Source: Oceanihabitans iliipiscarium
GTDB taxonomy: Bacteria; Bacteroidota; Bacteroidia; Flavobacteriales; Flavobacteriaceae
Reading direction: 5' to 3'
Assembly (NCBI RefSeq): GCF_042686125.1
Contig: NZ_JBHUOV010000002.1
Location: forward strand, 496,001 to 560,000
DNA: 64,000 bases
Shown: in pieces, positions 1 to 8,885 of the stretch
Layout: each line of letters starts with the position of its first letter
Numbering within the stretch: the first letter of the stretch is position 1
Made by a program: the position numbers and the translations under genes
Notes under the pieces: model-generated
What the model was told of the DNA's origin: nothing
Database searches by the model: none
The model's input: only the letters and a program-made list of their open reading frames with translations

Positions 1-134
1 CAAAATACGCACCTTGTCCTTTATTAGTAAATATGGTAAATGCTGGGAAACTCGGTGTGAAATCTGGCGAAGGGTTTTATGATTATTCCGAAAGCAGAAA
101 AGCAGAAAAAGTAGCTAGGCAGTTTTCAAAATAG
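1..134 (+). CDS. 3-hydroxyacyl-CoA dehydrogenase, C-terminal end (partial)
   Basis: Only the last 43 codons are in the window; the reading frame is open from base 3 to a TAG at 132-134. The tail reads APCPLLVNMVNAGKLGVKSG and then EGFYDYS, the typical end of the C-terminal domain of NAD-dependent 3-hydroxyacyl-CoA (3-hydroxybutyryl-CoA) dehydrogenases, which oxidise the beta-hydroxy group in fatty-acid breakdown or butanoate metabolism. The Rossmann domain lies outside the window, so the exact substrate cannot be judged. Confidence 0.8.
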   Translation, partial: KYAPCPLLVNMVNAGKLGVKSGEGFYDYSESRKAEKVARQFSK

Positions 135-149
135 GTATTAGTTTTTAGG

Positions 150-176
150 CAATAGAGAAAAAAACTATTGTCTTTT
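150..176 (+). terminator. possible weak terminator after the dehydrogenase
   Basis: A 6-bp stem (CAATAG at 150-155, CTATTG at 165-170) with an A-rich loop is followed by TCTTTTT. It lies just after the TAG at 134 and before the DUF1015 gene. The stem is AT-rich and weak, so function is uncertain. Confidence 0.3.
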
Positions 177-199
177 TACTAATTCCTTATGACTTAATT

Positions 200-1438
200 A
201 TGGCGAAAATAATTCCATTTAAAGCAGTACGTCCAACACGAGATAAAGTCAGTCTAGTGGCTTCTCGCTCCTACCAAACTTACACACAAGCTGAACGTGA
301 GGCGCGCTTAGATTATAATCCGTTTTCGTTTTTACACATTGTGAATCCTGGATATAAATATGCACGTGAAATTACAGGAGAAGAACGATATGCCTTAGTC
401 AAAAATAGATACTCAGAATTTAAGGAGGACTGTGTTTTTGTACAAGACGAAACACCATCGTTTTATATTTATAAAATTGTAGATAGAGAACAACAAGTCT
501 TTCATGGTATTGTTGCTGCTGCAAGTGCAGAAGATTACGAAAAAGATGTCATAAAAAAGCATGAAGATACAATTGAATATCGTGAAAATATTTTTAAAGC
601 TTATTTAAAAACTGTTGGTTTTAATGCAGAACCTGTGCTCCTTACCTATCCTGATAATAACACAATAGCGTCTATTATTAAAACCATAGAAAAAGAACGT
701 GCAGAATTTGAATTTACAACAACCTATAGAGATACACATTATTTATGGAAAGTTGAAGACGATTCTATTATTAAAACCATTCAGCAGGAATTTGAAAAAA
801 TGAAGACTATTTATATTGCAGATGGTCATCATCGCTCATCTTCATCATGTTTATTGAGTCAAGATTTAAAGCAAAACAATCCAAACCATAAAGGTTCTGA
901 GCCTTATAATTATTTTATGAGTTTTTTTATTCCAGAATCAGAATTACGTATTCATGAATTTAATAGACTTATAAAAGATTTAAATGGTTTATCTAAAGAA
1001 GAGTTTTTAATACAATTAGATGCTGCTTTCCGAATTGAAAACAGAGGGAAAATCCCTTATAAACCAAGTAAAAAGCATCATTTTAGCATGTATTTAGACG
1101 GTGATTTTTATTCGTTATACTTACGGAAAACCAACTATACTTTTGAAAATTCATTAGATGCATTAGACGCTCAATTATTATATAAAACTGTTTTACAACC
1201 CATTCTAGGTATAAATGATCTACGTAACGATAATCGTATTATGTACCTTAACGGAAAAAAGGATACTGTAAATTTAAAAAGCAGCGTAGATAGTGGCGAA
1301 TTTGCAGTAGGCTTTGGTATGGTTCCTGTAACTATTCAAGAAATGAAACAAATTGCAGATGATGGCTTAAAAATGCCTCCAAAAAGCACCTATATAGAAC
1401 CAAAGTTACGCAGTGGTGTAACCATATACGAATTTTGA
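200..1438 (+). CDS. DUF1015 family protein
   Basis: The 412-residue protein matches the DUF1015 family over its full length: N-terminal IPFKAVRP, the block FLHIVNPGY near residue 45, and the central YIADGHHR (about residues 201-208), the most conserved block of the family. It has no signal peptide, so it is cytosolic. No reaction is firmly established to my knowledge; in many bacteria the gene sits near serine-synthesis genes, but none is visible here. It starts 65 bases after the dehydrogenase and is followed by yggS only two bases after its stop, suggesting co-transcription. Confidence 0.88.
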   Translation: MAKIIPFKAVRPTRDKVSLVASRSYQTYTQAEREARLDYNPFSFLHIVNPGYKYAREITGEERYALVKNRYSEFKEDCVFVQDETPSFYIYKIVDREQQVFHGIVAAASAEDYEKDVIKKHEDTIEYRENIFKAYLKTVGFNAEPVLLTYPDNNTIASIIKTIEKERAEFEFTTTYRDTHYLWKVEDDSIIKTIQQEFEKMKTIYIADGHHRSSSSCLLSQDLKQNNPNHKGSEPYNYFMSFFIPESELRIHEFNRLIKDLNGLSKEEFLIQLDAAFRIENRGKIPYKPSKKHHFSMYLDGDFYSLYLRKTNYTFENSLDALDAQLLYKTVLQPILGINDLRNDNRIMYLNGKKDTVNLKSSVDSGEFAVGFGMVPVTIQEMKQIADDGLKMPPKSTYIEPKLRSGVTIYEF

Positions 1439-1440
1439 AA

Positions 1441-2103
1441 ATGTCGATAAAATCTAATCTTGAACATATTCAATCACAACTCCCTCAACATGTCACTTTA
1501 GTTGCAGTCTCAAAAACGAAACCTATCTCTGATATCATGGAAGCCTATAATGCAGGTCAGCGCATTTTTGGCGAAAACAAAATTCAAGATATGGTGGAGA
1601 AATATGAACACATGCCAAAAGATATAAAATGGCATATGATTGGTCATGTACAACGCAATAAAGTGAAATACATGGCTTCTTTTGTGAGCCTAATTCATGG
1701 TGTTGAAAATTTTAAAGTGCTTAAAGAAATTAATAAACAAGCTGCAAAACATAATCGTGTTATTGATTGCTTATTACAAATCAAGATTGCTTCAGAAGAT
1801 TCTAAATTTGGAATGTCACCCAATGAAGCCACAACTATTTTAAATTCTGAAGACACGTCGCTTTTAAAACACGTCAATATTGTTGGTCTTATGGGAATGT
1901 CAACATTCACAGACGATGAGAATCAAATTAAAAACGAATTCAACTCATTAAAATCAACTTTTGATACACTTAAAAAACAACACCCTCATTTACATACCAT
2001 ATCTATGGGAATGAGTGGTGATTATAATATCGCTATTGAATCTGGAAGCACCATGATTCGTGTTGGAAGTCGTATCTTTGGTACACGTAATTACTCAAAT
2101 TAA
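1441..2103 (+). CDS. yggS: YggS family pyridoxal phosphate homeostasis protein
   Basis: A 220-residue single-domain alanine-racemase-fold protein of the YggS/PROSC (COG0325) family. VAVSKTKP carries the lysine that binds PLP; IFGENKIQD, WHMIGHVQRNK, the LMGMS block and the C-terminal MGMSGDYNIAI...IRVGSRIFG are family signatures. Known members buffer free pyridoxal 5'-phosphate and affect amino-acid and vitamin B6 balance. I place the start at ATG 1441 rather than an in-frame TTG at 1435 overlapping the previous stop, because family members begin at about this point. Confidence 0.95.
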   Translation: MSIKSNLEHIQSQLPQHVTLVAVSKTKPISDIMEAYNAGQRIFGENKIQDMVEKYEHMPKDIKWHMIGHVQRNKVKYMASFVSLIHGVENFKVLKEINKQAAKHNRVIDCLLQIKIASEDSKFGMSPNEATTILNSEDTSLLKHVNIVGLMGMSTFTDDENQIKNEFNSLKSTFDTLKKQHPHLHTISMGMSGDYNIAIESGSTMIRVGSRIFGTRNYSN

Positions 2104-3493
2104 ACAAAAGCTTATTTATACAATAGTAGACATAGAAACCACTGGCGGAAAGTATAATGAAGAAGGTATTACAGAAATCGCTATTTATAGATATGATGGA
2201 CATAAAGTCATCGACCAATTTATAAGTTTAGTCAATCCTGAACGTGAAATACAACCTTTTGTAGTTAATCTTACTGGAATAAATAGTAATATGCTTCGAA
2301 ATGCTCCAAAGTTTTATGAGGTAGCAAAACGTATTGTTGAAATTACTGAAGATACGATTCTTGTTGCACATAATGCCAAATTTGACTATCGTATTTTACG
2401 CACAGAATTCAAGCGTTTAGGCTTTGAATTTAAACGTAAAACATTATGTACAGTCGAACTATCAAAAGACCTTATTCCTGACCAGGAGTCTTATAGTTTA
2501 GGAAAACTCACAAGAGCTTTAGGCATTCCTATTGCAGACAGACATAGAGCCTCTGGTGATGCCTTTGCTACAGTGAAATTGTTTCAAATGCTCTTGGATA
2601 AAGATTTGAAAAAGAACATCATTCAAGAAGCGATAAGACAAGAACCTAAGTATCAGCTAGAGCCAAAACACCTAGATATTATTGAAAGTTTACCTTCAAT
2701 AACTGGAGTATATTATATGCATAAAGCCGATGGTGAAATCATTTATATAGGAAAAAGCAAGAATATAAAAAAGCGTGTCAATCAACATTTTACTAGCACA
2801 ACTCACAAGTCCAAAAAAATACAATTACAAGTCGCTACAGTTACTTACGAATCTTGTGGTAGCGAACTTGTGGCTTTATTAAAAGAAAGTGAAGCGATTA
2901 AACAAAATAAACCCATTTTTAATCGTGCTTTAAGACGAACCATTTTTACTCATGCCTTATATCATTTTATAGATGAAGATGGATATATCAATTTAAAGAT
3001 TGATAAAGTAGATGGTAGAAAAAGCCCAATAACAACCTTTAGTAATCGGCAAAGTGCTAAAAGTTTTATGTTTACTAGTGTTGATAATTACAAGCTATGT
3101 CAAAAACTAACTGGATTATATCCTACAAAATCCAATTGCTTCAATTATACGATTAAAACCTGTGAAGGTGCATGTATCAAAGAAGAAAATCCAGAAGATT
3201 ATAATTCAAGAGTTCAGCAGTTAATTGACAAAAATTCATTTAAGAACCAAACTATGGTTATTATTGATAAAGGTCGAGATATTGATGAACGCTCTGCAAT
3301 ACTAATCCAAAACGGTATTTTTAAAGGAATTGGATTTTATAACCTTAATTATCAAATTAATAATTTAGAAGTTTTAGAATCTATTATTACACCAATGGAG
3401 AACAATAGAGATACACAACATATTATAAAAAGTTATCTTAGGCGTAATAAAAAACTTAAGATGATTCATTTTGACAAAATAGGCAACTTATGA
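2060..3493 (+). CDS. DnaQ-like 3'-5' exonuclease fused to GIY-YIG nuclease
   Basis: Two nuclease domains in one protein. Domain one is a DEDD exonuclease: IVDIETTGG (Exo I), the LTGI and HNAKFDYRIL blocks (Exo II), and HRASGDAFAT (Exo III, DEDDh type). Domain two, about residues 215-300, is a GIY-YIG domain as in the N-terminus of UvrC/Cho: GVYYMHKADGEIIYIGKSKN, then KKRVNQHF. The fusion is known in several phyla and is assumed to act in DNA repair or proofreading. The start is unclear: homologs begin with Met-Tyr right before IVDIETTGG, but here that codon is ATT (2114), ten bases after the yggS stop. GTG 2060 (used here) overlaps yggS by 44 bases; TTG 2078 is another option. Confidence 0.85.
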   Translation: MLEVVSLVHVITQIKQKLIYTIVDIETTGGKYNEEGITEIAIYRYDGHKVIDQFISLVNPEREIQPFVVNLTGINSNMLRNAPKFYEVAKRIVEITEDTILVAHNAKFDYRILRTEFKRLGFEFKRKTLCTVELSKDLIPDQESYSLGKLTRALGIPIADRHRASGDAFATVKLFQMLLDKDLKKNIIQEAIRQEPKYQLEPKHLDIIESLPSITGVYYMHKADGEIIYIGKSKNIKKRVNQHFTSTTHKSKKIQLQVATVTYESCGSELVALLKESEAIKQNKPIFNRALRRTIFTHALYHFIDEDGYINLKIDKVDGRKSPITTFSNRQSAKSFMFTSVDNYKLCQKLTGLYPTKSNCFNYTIKTCEGACIKEENPEDYNSRVQQLIDKNSFKNQTMVIIDKGRDIDERSAILIQNGIFKGIGFYNLNYQINNLEVLESIITPMENNRDTQHIIKSYLRRNKKLKMIHFDKIGNL

Positions 3494-5451
3494 AACAGAC
3501 ACTAACCCTTGTATTTTTATGCATCACACTAAATCTTTTTTCTCAATCAAAATTCAATGCAGAGAATTTTACGGTTACTGCAAACGATTTAGAAATTAAC
3601 GAATTCAAGAAAGACTCTACAGCTAATGCATTAATGATTTATGAATCTGGGAACAGTTATATCGATAAGAATAGCTTTAATCTTATCACAGAGTATAAGC
3701 ACAAACTTAAAATATTAAACAGAGAAGGTTTTGATAAAGCCACTATTACAGTGTATTTATATAACAGTGGTAAAAACAAAGAAAAGTTTAAAAACTTAAT
3801 TGCTGCTACACATAATTTAGATAATGGTGAAGTAGAACATATAAAATTGAAAGCTAATTCTGTTTTCGAAGAAAAGTATAATGCGAACTATACACTTATA
3901 AAGTTTACCATGCCAAAAGTGAAGGAAGGCTCGGTAATTACTTATAGCTATACTTTAGAATCTCCTTTTAAATATAAATATAGAGGTTGGGCCTTTCAAG
4001 ATGACATTCCTAAACTTTATAGTGAATACAAGGCTAGTATTCCTGCAAATTATGAATATAATATAAAACTCGTTGGTGGAAAAAAACTAGCTACTAATGA
4101 ATCTAAGCGTACACCTAAATGCCTGTCTGGAGGTAATGGTGCTTATGCTGACTGCTTTGATTCTGTTTATATCATGAAAGATGTTCCTGCATTTATAGAA
4201 GAAGACTTCATGACTACTAAGGATAATTATTTAGCTAGAATTGAATACGAATTAAAAATATTTAAAGGCTTTGATGGCTCTACAGATAATATCACAAAAA
4301 CCTGGAAAACAACAGACAAAGAACTTAAACTAGATAAAAGTATAGGACGACAGTTATCTAAAAGTGTAGGCTCTAAAAACTTAATTGGCCAAGAGATAAT
4401 TAATGAAACTGATGTCTTAAAAAAAGCTGAAGCTTTATATAATTATGTCCAAGACACTTATACTTGGAATGAAAAATATGATTTATTTGGAGAGTCTTCA
4501 ACAAAAGACCTTCTAAAAAACAAATCAGGAAGTGCTGCAGAAATTAATATTCTACTTCATAACATTTTAGACGAAAATGATATTAATGTCAAACCAATTT
4601 TAATTTCGACAAGAAATAATGGACTACCAACAACTGTGTATCCTGTGATTTCCGATTTTAATTATTTAATAGTTCAAGCCACTATAAATAATAAAACTTA
4701 TTTATTAGATGCCACAGATCGTTATTTAAGCTTTGGAGAACTTCCATTTAGATGTCTTAATCAATATGGTCGTCTTCTGGATTTTAAAGCAGGAAGTTCA
4801 TGGACAGACATTGAAGCAAATATAATGACATCTATTCAATATCAAGTGAAATTAAAAATTACTGAAGATGAAAAAATTGAAGGTGAAGTAAAATTAAAAA
4901 ACACTGGAATTAATGCCTTGTATAAAAAGAAAAATTATTATCCTAATCCTGTTGAATATGTAAAGCGCATACAAAACAACTACGAATCTATTGCCATATC
5001 AGAACATGAAGTCACAAGTAAGGGTAAAGATGACAATGAGTTTTTAGAGCAGTTTAATATTGAATTTATAGATGCTGAAGTAATTGCAGATCATATATAC
5101 TTAGACCCTTTTGTTTTTAAATTTTTCACCAAAAACCCTTTTAAACTTCAAGAACGTACCTATCCAATAGATTTTGGTTATAAAGATGCATATTTATACT
5201 CATTTGAATTAGATCTAGGTGATAAATATACCGTTGAAGATATCCCAAAAGACCTCAATATTAGACTTCCAAACAATACTGGTGTAGGAATGCTTAACAC
5301 AAAAGTTAATGGCAATATATTAACCTTATATCTTAAAATTAGTTTCAATAATGCTTTATATGAATCAGAATACTATGAAAGCTTGAAAAAATTCATGAGT
5401 TCTATTGTCGATACACAGATCAACTCAATCATTGTATTAAAAAAGAAATAG
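3490..5451 (+). CDS. secreted DUF3857 and transglutaminase-like domain protein
   Basis: 653 residues. A signal peptide (MKQTLTLVFLCITLNLFSQ) is followed by a DUF3857 beta-rich domain (about residues 50-270) and a transglutaminase-like region (about 300-400, LYNYVQDTYTWNEKY...KNKSGSAAEINILLHNIL). The position of the usual catalytic Cys in the family motif (sGDCKD or GnCad) reads KSGSAAEIN, so the nucleophile appears lost and the protein may be non-catalytic. Such proteins are common in Bacteroidota and probably sit in the periplasm or outer membrane; their role is unknown. The ATG overlaps the TGA of the nuclease gene (ATGA). Confidence 0.85.
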   Translation: MKQTLTLVFLCITLNLFSQSKFNAENFTVTANDLEINEFKKDSTANALMIYESGNSYIDKNSFNLITEYKHKLKILNREGFDKATITVYLYNSGKNKEKFKNLIAATHNLDNGEVEHIKLKANSVFEEKYNANYTLIKFTMPKVKEGSVITYSYTLESPFKYKYRGWAFQDDIPKLYSEYKASIPANYEYNIKLVGGKKLATNESKRTPKCLSGGNGAYADCFDSVYIMKDVPAFIEEDFMTTKDNYLARIEYELKIFKGFDGSTDNITKTWKTTDKELKLDKSIGRQLSKSVGSKNLIGQEIINETDVLKKAEALYNYVQDTYTWNEKYDLFGESSTKDLLKNKSGSAAEINILLHNILDENDINVKPILISTRNNGLPTTVYPVISDFNYLIVQATINNKTYLLDATDRYLSFGELPFRCLNQYGRLLDFKAGSSWTDIEANIMTSIQYQVKLKITEDEKIEGEVKLKNTGINALYKKKNYYPNPVEYVKRIQNNYESIAISEHEVTSKGKDDNEFLEQFNIEFIDAEVIADHIYLDPFVFKFFTKNPFKLQERTYPIDFGYKDAYLYSFELDLGDKYTVEDIPKDLNIRLPNNTGVGMLNTKVNGNILTLYLKISFNNALYESEYYESLKKFMSSIVDTQINSIIVLKKK

Positions 5452-5478
5452 TATTGAAAAGAAATAGTTATCTTTTCT

Positions 5479-5486
5479 TACATTTG
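5479..5486 (+). promoter_or_regulatory. candidate -7 box upstream of the K+ channel gene
   Basis: TACATTTG fits the Bacteroidota -7 consensus TAnnTTTG. A TTG lies at 5454-5456, 22 bases upstream, a slightly long spacing for the -33 element. Transcription would begin about at the ATG of the channel gene, giving a nearly leaderless mRNA. Confidence 0.4.
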
Positions 5487-5490
5487 ATAA

Positions 5491-6375
5491 ATGCCTGAAA
5501 AAAAACCACATAGTAACTGGAGAGCCAAAGTTCATGAAATAATTTATGAAGCTGATACACCTGCTGGAAAATTATTCGATATTATACTACTTGTCGCTAT
5601 TTTGGCTAGTATACTATTAGTTATGCTCGAGAGTATTGAGTCGTTAGATGAAAAATACCATATGTTTTTTAATGTTTCAGAATGGGTTATTACCATTTTG
5701 TTTTCTATTGAATATATCTTACGTATTATTTCTGTTAAACAGCCAATTAAATACGTTACTAGCTTTTATGGTATCATAGATTTACTCTCAACAATTCCAA
5801 AATACCTTTCGTTAATATTTGTAGGAACACATGCGCTTGTGGCATTTAGAGCTATAAGACTATTACGAATCTTTAGAATTTTAAAATTGGTTCGGTTTTT
5901 ATCAGCATCAAATCATTTAGCAACTGCTTTAAAAGCTAGTCGAGCTAAAATTTCTGTATTCATGCTAGCTGTACTAATTATTACCATTATTTTAGGTACT
6001 GTGATGTATTTAGTTGAAGGCAAAGATCACGGATTTGATAACATTCCTAAAAGCGTGTATTGGTGTATTGTAACACTAACAACTGTTGGTTTTGGAGATA
6101 TCACACCACAAACACCTTTAGGCCAGATTATAGCTTCTTTGATTATGATTATGGGTTATGGTATTATTGCAGTTCCAACAGGAATTGTTTCTGCTGAATA
6201 TACCAAGCATACTAAAGATGATGGTGCTCATGACAAGCATACAACCTCAGCCTTACCTCCTCATCCTAGTACAGTGAATACCAACTCACAATCTTGTGCA
6301 AATTGTCTCGCTTCAAACCATAAAGATGGTGCAGAATTTTGCTATAAATGTGGTTATCAACTGCATCATGACTAA
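5491..6375 (+). CDS. voltage-gated-type potassium channel with C-terminal zinc ribbon
   Basis: 294 residues of the six-transmembrane ion-transport family. Hydrophobic segments fill residues about 28-235; an S4-like segment has regularly spaced arginines (FRAIRLLRIFRILKLVRF), and the pore carries TTVGFGD, the K+ selectivity filter (about residues 196-202). After the last helix comes a linker of about 40 residues and then a zinc-ribbon-like end with two CxxC pairs (CANC...CYKC, the second about 15 residues after the first). It should conduct K+ through the inner membrane. The zinc ribbon is an unusual cytosolic end in this family and could gate the channel or bind a partner. miaA overlaps its last 8 bases. 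Confidence 0.92.
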   Translation: MPEKKPHSNWRAKVHEIIYEADTPAGKLFDIILLVAILASILLVMLESIESLDEKYHMFFNVSEWVITILFSIEYILRIISVKQPIKYVTSFYGIIDLLSTIPKYLSLIFVGTHALVAFRAIRLLRIFRILKLVRFLSASNHLATALKASRAKISVFMLAVLIITIILGTVMYLVEGKDHGFDNIPKSVYWCIVTLTTVGFGDITPQTPLGQIIASLIMIMGYGIIAVPTGIVSAEYTKHTKDDGAHDKHTTSALPPHPSTVNTNSQSCANCLASNHKDGAEFCYKCGYQLHHD

Positions 6376-7279
6376 GTTTTTAATTTCTATTGTTGGTCCA
6401 ACAGCTATTGGTAAAACAGCGTTAAGTATCCAACTTGCAAATCATTTTAAAACTGAAATTATTTCCGCAGATTCTAGGCAATTTTTTAAAGAGATGCAAA
6501 TCGGAACTGCAGCTCCTACCCTAGAAGAATTAAATCAAGCTAAGCATCACTTTATTCATCATAAATCGATAGAAGACGAATACAGTGTTGGAACTTTTGA
6601 AAAGGAAGCTACAAAAAAACTAGAAGAACTCTTTGAAAATCATGATGTCGTGATCATGGTTGGAGGTTCTGGTTTATATGTTGATGCTATCACTAAAGGC
6701 TTAGATTATTTTCCAGATGTTGATAAAAGTATTAGAGAACAGCTTAACAACCAACTTCTTAAACAAGGTATTGAATCATTACAAGAGCAATTAAAATTAT
6801 TAGACAAAACCACTTATAACACCATTGCAATAGACAACCCTCAACGAGTTATTCGCGCATTAGAAGTCTGTATTGGCACTGGCAAACCCTATTCTTCATT
6901 TCTAAATAAAGAAAAAAACAATCGGTTTTTCAATACTTTAACCGTTGGCTTAACTGCAGAACGACCTGTTATTTATTCCCGAATAAATGAGCGCGTTGAT
7001 ATCATGATGAAAGATGGTTTATTAAACGAAGTCAAAGGCTTGATTAACTACAGCGACTTAAATGCCTTAAATACTGTTGGTTATAAAGAATTATTTGCTT
7101 ATTTTAATGGTGAATCTACTTTAGATTTTGCGATTAGTGAAATTAAAAAGAATTCACGCAGATTTGCGAAACGCCAACTCACTTGGTTTAAAAGAAATGA
7201 AAATACGTTATGGTTTGACTATCAAACCCGTATTGATACAATAATTAAAAAAATAAGCGATGCTATTAAAAACACTTAA
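6368..7279 (+). CDS. miaA: tRNA dimethylallyltransferase
   Basis: 303 residues. MiaA transfers a dimethylallyl group to the N6 of A37 in tRNAs that read UNN codons. The P-loop GPTAIGKTAL (residues about 8-17), ISADSRQFF, the MVGGSGLYVDA block and the central NPQRVIRALEV are all present, as is the C-terminal RRFAKRQLTWFKRN. I choose ATG 6368, which overlaps the channel gene by 8 bases; an open frame continues upstream to 6296 but lies inside the zinc-ribbon codons of the channel and has no family similarity. Confidence 0.97.
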   Translation: MTKFLISIVGPTAIGKTALSIQLANHFKTEIISADSRQFFKEMQIGTAAPTLEELNQAKHHFIHHKSIEDEYSVGTFEKEATKKLEELFENHDVVIMVGGSGLYVDAITKGLDYFPDVDKSIREQLNNQLLKQGIESLQEQLKLLDKTTYNTIAIDNPQRVIRALEVCIGTGKPYSSFLNKEKNNRFFNTLTVGLTAERPVIYSRINERVDIMMKDGLLNEVKGLINYSDLNALNTVGYKELFAYFNGESTLDFAISEIKKNSRRFAKRQLTWFKRNENTLWFDYQTRIDTIIKKISDAIKNT

Positions 7280-7766
7280 ATTTAGTCTTATTTCTATTTT
7301 GGCTTTTCTAATCTTAACCTCTTGTAACACCAAAAAGAATGAAACTTCGGAAATTATAGACAATACAAAAAATGAAAGTCTTTTTATAGAAACCATGCAG
7401 AAGCATTTAGATGCTGTAACAAATAAAGATTTGGTCACCTTAAAAAGCACACTCTCTCCTAAAGGAAACATGCAACTTATTTTGCCTCAAACAAAAATCA
7501 CGAATACTGTTGAAGAGTTTATGAAGTATCATGAAACTTGGTTTGCAATGGATAATTCATGGTCTTTTGAAACTAAAATTTTAAATACAGAAATTGGTCA
7601 AGATTATGGTATTGCGATTACAGAAATTGTTTATAGAGAACCTGAACGTGATGGGAAACCTTATTTTAATAGAATGTATGTAAGTTATGCATTACAGAAA
7701 ATAGATCACTCTTGGTACATTATTAAAGATCATGCAAGTTCTATTGAAAAATCAACAGATGAATAA
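7260..7766 (+). CDS. NTF2-like lipoprotein (SnoaL/DUF4440 type)
   Basis: 168 residues with a lipoprotein signal (hydrophobic core, then LTSC at about residues 18-21). The mature part looks like an NTF2-fold domain: a helix (TMQKHLDAVTNKDL), a central SFETKILNTEIGQDYGIAI strand pair and a final YIIKDHASSI strand. NTF2-like domains serve as small-molecule pockets or as enzymes, so function is open. The gene overlaps miaA by 20 bases and is followed without a gap by a GNAT gene. A second NTF2-like gene lies at 8309. Confidence 0.7.
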   Translation: MLLKTLKFSLISILAFLILTSCNTKKNETSEIIDNTKNESLFIETMQKHLDAVTNKDLVTLKSTLSPKGNMQLILPQTKITNTVEEFMKYHETWFAMDNSWSFETKILNTEIGQDYGIAITEIVYREPERDGKPYFNRMYVSYALQKIDHSWYIIKDHASSIEKSTDE

Positions 7767-8297
7767 GTGCTAAGTACAAATGAAATACAAGTACGAGAAG
7801 CCACTCTTGATGATATTCCATTAATAGTAGATTATTGGATTAAGTCTTCAGACCAACATTTAGTAAATATGGGAGTAGATTTAAAAAAAATGCCAAACAA
7901 AGATGATCTTACTGAAGCGCTTACAAGTGCTGTTTCTACTAAAAAATCTTATGCGTTAATCTGGGAGTTTCAAAACGAAGCCATTGGTCATACAAATGCA
8001 AATAATATTATTGTTGGCGATTCTGCTTTTATGCATATTCATTTATGGAATAATCATAAAAGACAAAAAGGATTAGGAACAGAATTTATAAAAAAATCAC
8101 TTCCACTCTACTTTCATAATTTACAACTAAAGACTTTGTATTGTGAACCTTACGCATTTAATGACGCTCCTAATAAAACATTAAAGCGTATTGGATTTAA
8201 GTTTGAAAAAACACATACAACAATTCCAGGAAGTATTAATTTTGAACAAGAAGTTAATCGTTGGAAAATAACTAAAGAGATGCTAAAAAACATTTAA
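7767..8297 (+). CDS. GNAT family N-acetyltransferase
   Basis: 176 residues. The acetyl-CoA binding part is visible as RQKGLGTEFIKKSLPLYF (R/QxxGxG/A motif, about residues 112-116) and the final strand block LKRIGFKFEKTH fits the GNAT fold. The substrate cannot be deduced. The start is a GTG directly behind the TAA of the lipoprotein gene; there is no in-frame ATG before the conserved VREATLDD start of the domain, so GTG is probably real and the two genes are translationally coupled. Confidence 0.82.
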   Translation: MLSTNEIQVREATLDDIPLIVDYWIKSSDQHLVNMGVDLKKMPNKDDLTEALTSAVSTKKSYALIWEFQNEAIGHTNANNIIVGDSAFMHIHLWNNHKRQKGLGTEFIKKSLPLYFHNLQLKTLYCEPYAFNDAPNKTLKRIGFKFEKTHTTIPGSINFEQEVNRWKITKEMLKNI

Positions 8298-8308
8298 TAC
8301 ACCTAAAA

Positions 8309-8821
8309 ATGAAAAAAATAATCCTTGTCATTGGTTTCTTATTTATGTCTTTAAACTTTAGCTTTTCGCAAGAATACAAGCACCTAAAAGAAATAAACAC
8401 TCAAGTTTGGGACACCTTTACTAAAGCTTTTGAAACCTTTGACTACACCTTATTTTCTAGTATTCATAGTCCAAATTTAATCCGAATTTCTGGTGATGGC
8501 CAAACCATTAAACTCTTTTCTGAATATATTGAAGGCTATAACAACAGATGGTCTAACAAGAATGGCAAACAAACTATTTCTTTCCGATTTTTTGAACGTA
8601 TAGCTAACGACGAATATGCTTCAGAACGTGGCATTTATAAGTTGATAGTAAATCATGGTACAGTTGACGAAAAAAGTTATTATGGTAAATTTCATGTGCT
8701 CATAAAACGAGAAGATAATCTCTGGAAACTTATTATGGATTATGACTCTAGTGAATTCAATACTATTAATGAAGCGTCATATAATAACGCTTATGCAATA
8801 GATGATTTTGAGAAATATTAA
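8309..8821 (+). CDS. secreted NTF2-like protein
   Basis: 170 residues with a signal peptide ending at about SFSQ (residue 21). The mature protein has the NTF2/SnoaL-like pattern: an N-terminal helix, IHSPNLIRISGDG, a FRFFERIANDEYASERG strand region and LWKLIMDYDSSEF at the end. It resembles the gene product at 7260 in plan but starts with a cleavable signal rather than a lipobox. It closes a run of short genes ahead of a convergent two-component system. No specific function can be assigned. Confidence 0.68.
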   Translation: MKKIILVIGFLFMSLNFSFSQEYKHLKEINTQVWDTFTKAFETFDYTLFSSIHSPNLIRISGDGQTIKLFSEYIEGYNNRWSNKNGKQTISFRFFERIANDEYASERGIYKLIVNHGTVDEKSYYGKFHVLIKREDNLWKLIMDYDSSEFNTINEASYNNAYAIDDFEKY

Positions 8822-8829
8822 AACAAAAA

Positions 8830-8855
8830 AAAATCCAGCTTTTACACTGGATTCT
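8830..8855 (-). terminator. intrinsic terminator of rprX-rprY (possibly both directions)
   Basis: Stem AATCCAG (8832-8838) pairs with CTGGATT (8847-8853) around an 8-base loop. Read on the minus strand the hairpin is followed by about ten U residues, a good terminator for rprY. On the plus strand it is followed by CTTTATT, so it may also weakly stop the convergent gene. Confidence 0.8.
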
Positions 8856-8885
8856 TTATTAACACTTACTTCTAATTCTTAAGTT

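Noticed and set aside
7208..7471. 87-codon frame on the - strand
   Set aside because: Shadow of miaA and the NTF2-like lipoprotein gene, with no recognisable features.
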